A stretch of 20,522 nt of DNA from Mucilaginibacter sp. Its GTDB lineage: Bacteria; Bacteroidota; Bacteroidia; Sphingobacteriales; Sphingobacteriaceae. The position numbers and the translations under genes were made by a program. The first letter of the stretch is position 1. Each line of letters begins with the position of its first letter. The notes below the pieces were generated by a model. That model saw only the letters and a program-made list of their open reading frames with translations. It ran no database searches and was not told the DNA's origin. Shown in pieces: positions 1-3,846 of the stretch. The DNA is taken from the NCBI GenBank assembly GCA_028288315.1, contig JAQBNY010000325.1, positions 1 to 20,522 on the forward strand, written 5' to 3'.

Positions 1-74
1 ACATTTTCGTATCCTTTAGCGTATACAAAATGTACAACAAGCAAGAAAAATAAAAAAGTATAAATTTTTTTCAT
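1..74 (-). CDS. N-terminus of an exported protein (partial, runs off the left edge)
   Basis: Reading leftward from the ATG at 72-74 gives 24 open codons with no stop before the window edge. The peptide starts MKKIYTFLFFLLVVHFVYA: two lysines, about 14 hydrophobic residues, then an A-K-G junction that would suit signal peptidase I. This is a classical Sec signal peptide, so the product is probably periplasmic, outer-membrane or secreted. No mature domain is visible, so no function can be assigned. It is divergent from the short-peptide cluster that begins at 412. The short length and AT-rich sequence leave some chance that it is spurious. Confidence 0.55.
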   Translation of the reverse strand, partial: MKKIYTFLFFLLVVHFVYAKGYEN

Positions 75-402
75 TAGAACTCTATACGTTGAATTAAGGG
101 GAAAGTTATGAAATAAATAGCAAGTATGGGATGTTGAGAAAATTTTGCAAAACTGATCATTAAAATTAATTTTTAAATATTACCCCAAAAGCGAAAAACA
201 TATTTATATTTGCAGTGTTAAACAATTGATTTATAATTAGTTAACATTATTAACATTACGTTATTATTTAACCAATAATATAATTTATCAAATGAAACCT
301 ATACCCCAATATTTACAACTTGTATAAGATATTGTACATCTGATTGTATACTTATTCATTTGTTGAAACATTAACTTTATCAAAAACTTAGTTTATAGTT
401 AT
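75..402. other. Intergenic region upstream of the short-peptide cluster
   Basis: This is 328 bp of very AT-rich sequence between divergent genes, with no convincing ORF. It contains one perfect Bacteroidota-type -7 match, TATATTTG at 205-212, without a clear TTTG at the expected distance upstream. A weaker pair is TTTG at 209-212 followed after 19 nt by TATAATTA at 232-239. Either could drive the peptide cluster with a long leader, but neither is strong. A 12-mer, TTACCCCAAAAG at 180-191, recurs at 2562-2573 upstream of another leftward exported-protein gene. Confidence 0.5.
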
Positions 403-411
403 ATGAATTAT

Positions 412-555
412 ATGAAAAAAATCTTCTTTGCCTCAATATTAGTATTTGCAGGCATATTAACATCTTGTATAAAGCAAGTACATGTTAAAACTACTACTGA
501 TTTTATCTTACAAAGCACAATAAGTATCCGTAAAGATATTGGCACAGCAGACTAA
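412..555 (+). CDS. Short lipoprotein with C-terminal KDIGTAD tail (peptide family member 1)
   Basis: A 47-residue protein starting MKKIFFASILVFAGILTSC. The hydrophobic stretch ends in a lipobox (L-T-S-C), so it is probably a lipoprotein. The mature part is only about 29 residues and ends R-K-D-I-G-T-A-D at the stop, the tail shared by all seven members. An in-frame ATG at 403 would add MNY. I chose 412 because the sister genes begin MKK and it gives exactly the 47 residues of members 2 and 3. It is the first and most diverged member, with Ile for Val in the tail and a different middle segment. The next gene starts 39 nt downstream on the same strand. Function unknown. Confidence 0.7.
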   Translation: MKKIFFASILVFAGILTSCIKQVHVKTTTDFILQSTISIRKDIGTAD

Positions 556-594
556 TTCATACATTAATAGGTAATAAAACTAACAAAATAAATC

Positions 595-738
595 ATGAAA
601 AAAATAATTATCGCCGCAGCATTCATACTAAGCACTGGCATTTTACCATCATGCACAAAACAAGCCCCTGTTAAAACCACTGCAACACTTGAGCGCAGTA
701 CTATATCAACCAAAAAAGACGTAGGCACTGCCGATTAA
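595..738 (+). CDS. Short lipoprotein with C-terminal KKDVGTAD tail (peptide family member 2)
   Basis: A 47-residue protein. The signal sequence MKKIIIAAAFILSTGILPSC ends in a lipobox-like L-P-S-C, followed by a short Lys/Thr-rich spacer (T-K-Q-A-P-V-K-T-T-A-T-L-E-R-S) and the tail T-K-K-D-V-G-T-A-D at the stop. It is a close duplicate of member 3. The two differ at 8 of 144 nucleotides, of which five are synonymous and three change residues (S/G, I/V, S/A). The start is preceded by AAATC, as in most of the cluster, and there is no Shine-Dalgarno sequence, as is usual in Bacteroidota. Likely lipid-anchored and exported; function unknown. Confidence 0.78.
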   Translation: MKKIIIAAAFILSTGILPSCTKQAPVKTTATLERSTISTKKDVGTAD

Positions 739-792
739 CTTATTAATTTAATTAAATAAACACTAACCATTTCACTACAAAATATTTAAATC

Positions 793-936
793 ATGAAAAA
801 AATAATCATCGCAGCAGCATTCATACTAGGCACTGGCATTTTACCATCATGCACAAAACAAGCCCCTGTTAAAACCACTGCAACACTCGAACGCAGTACT
901 GTAGCAACCAAAAAAGATGTAGGCACTGCCGATTAA
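793..936 (+). CDS. Short lipoprotein with C-terminal KKDVGTAD tail (peptide family member 3)
   Basis: A 47-residue near-copy of member 2: same MKK start, same L-P-S-C lipobox, same spacer, and the same T-K-K-D-V-G-T-A-D end at the stop. Differences from member 2 are mostly third-position changes and none falls in the encoded tail. It lies 54 nt after member 2 and 44 nt before member 4, all on one strand, which suggests a shared transcript. The mature protein would be under 30 residues, too small for an enzyme. A structural, signalling or toxin-like peptide is conceivable but unproven. Confidence 0.78.
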   Translation: MKKIIIAAAFILGTGILPSCTKQAPVKTTATLERSTVATKKDVGTAD

Positions 937-980
937 CTTATTAAATAACACTAACCCTTTCACAACAAAATATTCAAATC

Positions 981-1142
981 ATGAAAAAATCAATCGTAGC
1001 AATCGCACTTATCTTAAGCACTGGCCTCTTATCAGCATCAACCACAATCAATGTTAAACGCGATACCGCCCCAAAAAAATCATTCACTAAAAAAGATGTA
1101 GGTACTGCCGATACTAAAAAAGACGTAGGTACTGCCGACTAA
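981..1142 (+). CDS. Short secreted protein with two TKKDVGTAD repeats (peptide family member 4)
   Basis: A 53-residue protein. The signal peptide MKKSIVAIALILSTGLLSAS lacks a lipobox cysteine, so cleavage by signal peptidase I is more likely than lipid anchoring. A basic spacer (T-T-I-N-V-K-R-D-T-A-P-K-K-S-F) follows, then two perfect 9-residue repeats, TKKDVGTAD, at residues 36-53, the second ending at the stop. It bridges the single-tail lipoproteins (members 1-3) and the four-repeat proteins (members 5-6). Its signal peptide is nearly that of members 5 and 6. Function unknown. Confidence 0.78.
   Translation: MKKSIVAIALILSTGLLSASTTINVKRDTAPKKSFTKKDVGTADTKKDVGTAD
1086..1139 (+). repeat. Two in-frame 27-bp repeats (TKKDVGTAD x2)
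   Basis: Two contiguous 27-bp units inside member 4, each encoding TKKDVGTAD. They are the shortest of the three repeat arrays in the cluster. Confidence 0.85.
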
Positions 1143-1204
1143 TTAACAATACCAAATAATCAATATACATAACATACATACCAAAACATTTAAAATATAA
1201 AATC

Positions 1205-1408
1205 ATGAAAAAATCAATCATAGCAATCGCACTTATATTAAGCACTGGCCTTTTAACTAACGTTAACGCTACCACAACTGCTCCTAAAGCTGCAACCACT
1301 AAAAAAGATGTTGGTACTGCCGATACCAAGAAAGACGTAGGTACCGCTGATACTAAAAAAGATGTAGGTACTGCTGATACTAAAAAAGACGTAGGTACTG
1401 CCGATTAA
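1205..1408 (+). CDS. Short secreted protein with four TKKDVGTAD repeats (peptide family member 5)
   Basis: A 67-residue protein. Residues 1-22 form a signal peptide (MKKSIIAIALILSTGLLTNV, then N-A with a likely cleavage site), followed by a short Thr/Ala spacer (T-T-T-A-P-K-A-A-T). Residues 32-67 are four perfect copies of TKKDVGTAD with nothing after the last. There is no cysteine, so it is not a lipoprotein. Each repeat carries a dibasic K-K. If those were processing sites, the precursor would release several near-identical peptides, but that is speculation by analogy with multi-copy propeptides. The protein is identical in sequence to member 6. Confidence 0.84.
   Translation: MKKSIIAIALILSTGLLTNVNATTTAPKAATTKKDVGTADTKKDVGTADTKKDVGTADTKKDVGTAD
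1298..1405 (+). repeat. Four in-frame 27-bp repeats (TKKDVGTAD x4)
   Basis: Four contiguous 27-bp units inside member 5, identical in protein and varying only at third codon positions. A tract like this could change copy number by slippage or recombination. Confidence 0.88.
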
Positions 1409-1471
1409 TTAACAATACCAAATAAATCAATATACATAACATAAATACCAAAACATTTAAAATATAAAATC

Positions 1472-1675
1472 ATGAAAAAATCAATCATAGCAATCGCACT
1501 TATATTAAGCACTGGCCTTTTAACTAATGTTAACGCTACCACAACTGCGCCTAAAGCTGCAACCACTAAAAAAGATGTTGGTACTGCCGATACCAAGAAA
1601 GACGTAGGTACCGCTGATACCAAAAAAGACGTAGGTACTGCCGATACCAAAAAAGACGTAGGTACTGCCGATTAA
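1472..1675 (+). CDS. Short secreted protein with four TKKDVGTAD repeats (peptide family member 6, duplicate of 5)
   Basis: A 67-residue protein with the same amino-acid sequence as member 5: signal peptide, Thr/Ala spacer and four TKKDVGTAD copies ending at the stop. The two genes differ by six nucleotides in the 204-nt ORF, all at synonymous third positions. That indicates either selection on the protein or repeat homogenisation. The upstream 63 nt nearly match the 62 nt before member 5, so the whole 267-bp unit is duplicated in tandem. The product is probably secreted or periplasmic; function unknown. Confidence 0.84.
   Translation: MKKSIIAIALILSTGLLTNVNATTTAPKAATTKKDVGTADTKKDVGTADTKKDVGTADTKKDVGTAD
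1565..1672 (+). repeat. Four in-frame 27-bp repeats (TKKDVGTAD x4)
   Basis: Four contiguous 27-bp units inside member 6, parallel to the array at 1298-1405. Units 3 and 4 are more alike here than in member 5, which hints at local homogenisation. Confidence 0.88.
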
Positions 1676-1735
1676 TTAAATCAACGCACAAATCAAATTT
1701 TAACTTATCATCCTCAATATTTTAAGTACAAAATC

Positions 1736-1903
1736 ATGAAAAAATCAATCATAGCAGCAGCATTAATTTTAGTATCATGCCTTACAGCATTTTCTTTAAC
1801 CAGAAGTAATAACAAAGCTGAAGAGAAAATAAAATCAGACAATTCAACTTTAGCTGTTAAAGATTCTTCAAAGCCAAAATCTGACATTGCAACTGCCGAC
1901 TAA
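1736..1903 (+). CDS. Short exported protein with C-terminal SDIATAD tail (peptide family member 7)
   Basis: A 55-residue protein and the last gene of the cluster. It starts MKKSIIAAALILVSC, which can be read as a lipobox (L-V-S-C), although hydrophobic residues continue after the cysteine (L-T-A-F-S-L), so signal peptidase I processing is also possible. The mature region is charged, and the end is S-D-I-A-T-A-D, a diverged form of the shared K-D-V-G-T-A-D tail. It keeps the T-A-D terminus and the AAATC leader before ATG. A hairpin terminator follows at 1970-1997. Function unknown. Confidence 0.74.
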   Translation: MKKSIIAAALILVSCLTAFSLTRSNNKAEEKIKSDNSTLAVKDSSKPKSDIATAD

Positions 1904-1969
1904 TTAATAAGCAATTCCGTATAAACATTCCCTATAAGATTGGATTGTTGCCTGCTACAAAACATATGC

Positions 1970-1997
1970 TGCTGAATATTATTTTTAATATTCAGCA
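1970..1997. terminator. Hairpin between the peptide cluster and the leftward lipoprotein gene
   Basis: A 12-bp perfect stem (TGCTGAATATTA paired with its complement) with a TTTT loop lies between the convergent genes ending at 1903 and 2024. It has no clean downstream T-run, so termination efficiency is uncertain, but position and symmetry suit a shared bidirectional terminator. Confidence 0.55.
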
Positions 1998-2023
1998 TAA
2001 GCCTGTGGCTGTTACAATGGGCA

Positions 2024-2524
2024 TTATTTAGGTTGAAATTTTTCGCAATTATCCAGTTTGTAAATAACTGAGTAATCTGCCTTTGTATTTACCTGTTCCC
2101 TGCCTGTGGCGGCATTTAGATTTATAGGCTTTTGGGCAAGTTCTTGTCCCGATAGTTTAAATTCAACCCCAAGGGTATCTTTCATACCTTCCTGCATAAA
2201 TCTCCAAACCGCTTTTATTTTATCGCCATTAAGCATACCTGATAAGGTACCTTTACGCCTGTCTTTTTCTTTAGGCAACCAACTCATATCGCCACTTACT
2301 TTATTTGCATTAATTACCAGGTGAACAGTCGTTGTATCCTGTGCATTAGTACCATCGGTATGTATAAAGCAGTATTCCATATTTTGAGCGGGTGTGTTTA
2401 GTCTAGTTGCTTGCAATGTGTCTTTCTGCTCATTTGTGCCCCTTACAGTATCAACATTATTTTTTGCTCCGTTACTGGTACATGAGGCTAATCCTAACAT
2501 GCATATTAATATGTATGATTTCAT
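2024..2524 (-). CDS. Putative lipoprotein, function unknown
   Basis: A 166-residue protein beginning MKSYILICMLGLASC. The lipobox L-A-S-C puts the lipidated cysteine at residue 15, followed by a polar Ser/Asn/Lys-rich linker to about residue 45. The rest (roughly 50-166) is a small domain with alternating hydrophobic and polar segments, including M-E-Y-C-F-I-H-T-D-G, V-H-L-V-I-N-A-N and a W-R-F segment. That pattern suggests a compact beta-rich fold. I do not recognise a named family. It is transcribed towards the short-peptide cluster, with the hairpin at 1970-1997 between them. A 12-mer shared with the upstream region of the gene at 1-74 lies 37 nt before its start. Confidence 0.85.
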   Translation of the reverse strand: MKSYILICMLGLASCTSNGAKNNVDTVRGTNEQKDTLQATRLNTPAQNMEYCFIHTDGTNAQDTTTVHLVINANKVSGDMSWLPKEKDRRKGTLSGMLNGDKIKAVWRFMQEGMKDTLGVEFKLSGQELAQKPINLNAATGREQVNTKADYSVIYKLDNCEKFQPK

Positions 2525-2875
2525 GCTTTTAATTTATTATTACTAATATTATTACAATTACTTACCCCAAAAGTTCAATTTGCAATTATTGCGTATTGAT
2601 AGCTTGTTTTTATCAGAATATATTAAAAACATAAAATGCGCTCAAATGCTTAATGTTAACCTACGGCCATTTCGGGTTTTAAGCACTAACGTTTAATATT
2701 ACGTGCCGTTACCTTAAACGATACCTAAGACATATATGAGATGCGTACTAATAAAGAGATAATGAAGTAATTGATTATCCGTTGCCCAAGGCAATTGGCA
2801 AAACTTAATGGGAAATTCCTTGATTCAGCTATATATTCTTTGCTCACCCCTAAAAGTTGAGAACAATCTATAAAA

Positions 2876-2905
2876 TTTGTTAGTTAAGTATAAATACATA
2901 TATTG
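2876..2905 (+). promoter_or_regulatory. Candidate Bacteroidota promoter for the 71-aa protein gene
   Basis: TTTG at 2876-2879, a 19-nt spacer, then TATATTG at 2899-2905, one T short of the TAnnTTTG consensus. The spacing is the one expected for the primary sigma factor of Bacteroidota. It would give a 5' leader of about 100 nt. Confidence 0.45.
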
Positions 2906-2953
2906 CCAACTTATTGTACAATTACCTGCACAATAAAGAAATAATAAAGTTGG
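2906..2953 (+). promoter_or_regulatory. Foldable 5' leader (nested inverted repeats)
   Basis: CCAACTT at 2906-2912 is complementary to AAGTTGG at 2947-2953. The overlapping TTATTGT at 2911-2917 is complementary to ACAATAA at 2930-2936. Together they can form a two-part stem with an asymmetric bulge just downstream of the predicted transcription start. The role is unknown; mRNA stabilisation is one possibility. Confidence 0.35.
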
Positions 2954-3011
2954 TAGTAAAACAATTATTATCAATTATAGTTTAAACTTTAAAACACAAA
3001 AAAAATTTATC

Positions 3012-3227
3012 ATGGCAGCAGCTACAAATGGTGGAATTACCGCCTACTCAGTGAAGACAAAAACTAAAAATGTACCAATGATCGATCCAGTTATCGACAT
3101 AAAATCAGGCCGTTACATTGCTACTGGTAAAGATGCAGAAGGTAACAAAATGGCAGCAATTATGGGCAAAGCTACCGCCGAAGAGCATATCAAAAATGGC
3201 AATGCTAAAAAAGGCTCTGGCTGGTAA
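3012..3227 (+). CDS. Conserved small protein, function unknown
   Basis: A 71-residue soluble protein starting MAAATNGGITAYSVKTKTKN, with no signal peptide or membrane segment, and basic overall. The middle (V-P-M-I-D-P-V-I-D-I-K-S-G-R-Y-I-A-T-G-K-D) and the Gly/Lys-rich end (K-N-G-N-A-K-K-G-S-G-W) resemble small uncharacterised proteins I associate with Bacteroidota, but I know of no assigned function. It has its own promoter-like element, a long leader and a strong terminator (3241-3276), so it is probably a monocistronic and perhaps highly expressed gene. The start is the ATG after an A-rich tract, typical of this phylum. Confidence 0.82.
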   Translation: MAAATNGGITAYSVKTKTKNVPMIDPVIDIKSGRYIATGKDAEGNKMAAIMGKATAEEHIKNGNAKKGSGW

Positions 3228-3240
3228 ATAATTAACATAA

Positions 3241-3276
3241 ATAAAAAAGCTTGTTTGCATAAACAAGCTTTTTTAT
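3241..3276. terminator. Bidirectional terminator, 16-bp perfect stem
   Basis: ATAAAAAAGCTTGTTT at 3241-3256 pairs perfectly with 3261-3276 around a GCAT loop. T-runs occur in both readings, so it can serve both the rightward 71-aa gene and the leftward CYTH gene. Its right arm overlaps the CYTH stop codon (3273-3275). Confidence 0.85.
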
Positions 3277-3743
3277 GCCCAATTTTTAAAAGGGTTAACA
3301 GATAGGTACGCATTTGTATAGCGGCGATCGTCGCTTACCTCATTTTTAACCCATTCGGGTTTCTCAAACTCTTGGTTTTCGTGCTTCAACTCTATCTCTG
3401 CAATTATTAAGCCTTCGTTGTCGCCTTCAAATACATCTACCTCCCAAACATTACCGGCATGGTTAATATTATAGCGCGTTTTCTCTATAAAAGAGGTTGC
3501 CATATCCTTTAATATCTCCTTTCCTTCATTAACTGGTATAGTATATTCAAACTCGCTGCGGCTAATGCCAGTTGTGCTGCCTTTTAAAGTAATGTAGGCT
3601 ACGTCATCTGCAACGCGAACCCTTACAGTGCGTTTTTCATCGCTCAATAAATATCCTTGCTTGTAAACCTTGCCTGGCGGCTTTATAACCTGTTGCCATT
3701 TTTCATGATCAATCAAAAATTTTTTTTCTATTTCAATGCCCAT
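3273..3743 (-). CDS. CYTH-domain protein (probable triphosphate-binding phosphatase)
   Basis: A 156-residue protein spanning one CYTH domain. It opens MGIEIEKKFL with the hallmark E-x-E-x-K at residues 4-8. Later strands carry the charged residues typical of the triphosphate tunnel: R-V-R-V near residue 42, T-L-K-G, E-F-E-Y, E-K-T-R-Y and A-E-I-E-L. CYTH proteins include class IV adenylate cyclases, thiamine triphosphatases and inorganic triphosphatases. Short bacterial versions like this are most often tripolyphosphate or triphosphate hydrolases needing a divalent metal, but the substrate cannot be read from sequence. It is cytosolic, monocistronic and divergent from the large exported protein at 3847. 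Confidence 0.9.
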   Translation of the reverse strand: MGIEIEKKFLIDHEKWQQVIKPPGKVYKQGYLLSDEKRTVRVRVADDVAYITLKGSTTGISRSEFEYTIPVNEGKEILKDMATSFIEKTRYNINHAGNVWEVDVFEGDNEGLIIAEIELKHENQEFEKPEWVKNEVSDDRRYTNAYLSVNPFKNWA

Positions 3744-3846
3744 ATAATAATTGTTACGTGTTGTTGTTAAATAAAGTTAAAAGGCCAACCATTCAACACG
3801 CTGTAAAGCTAAATGTTTATATTAGCCGATGCTACTTTTTAACAAA

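Larger units (their letters stand above)
1143..1675 (+). repeat. Tandem 267-bp duplication including leader and ORF of members 5 and 6
   Basis: The stretch 1143-1408 (leader plus ORF) is repeated at 1409-1675. Differences are one inserted A and one base change in the leader, plus six synonymous changes in the ORF. The untranslated leader is duplicated with the gene, so each copy carries its own upstream signals. Confidence 0.9.
2525..3011. other. Intergenic region with a promoter and leader for the 71-aa protein gene
   Basis: This 487-bp stretch lies between divergent genes. I see no credible ORF, tRNA or repeat in 2575-2870. The right part holds a promoter-like pair at 2876-2905 and a foldable leader at 2906-2953, described separately. 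Confidence 0.6.

Noticed and set aside
1114..1650. Long leftward ORFs across the peptide cluster (1114-1329 and 1405-1650)
   Set aside because: They are antisense shadows of the 27-bp repeats. The leftward products have no signal or family, while the rightward frames show conserved signal peptides, conserved tails and synonymous-only change.
1298..1672. CRISPR-like repeat arrays
   Set aside because: The 27-bp units are contiguous without spacers, stay in frame and encode TKKDVGTAD, so they are coding repeats.
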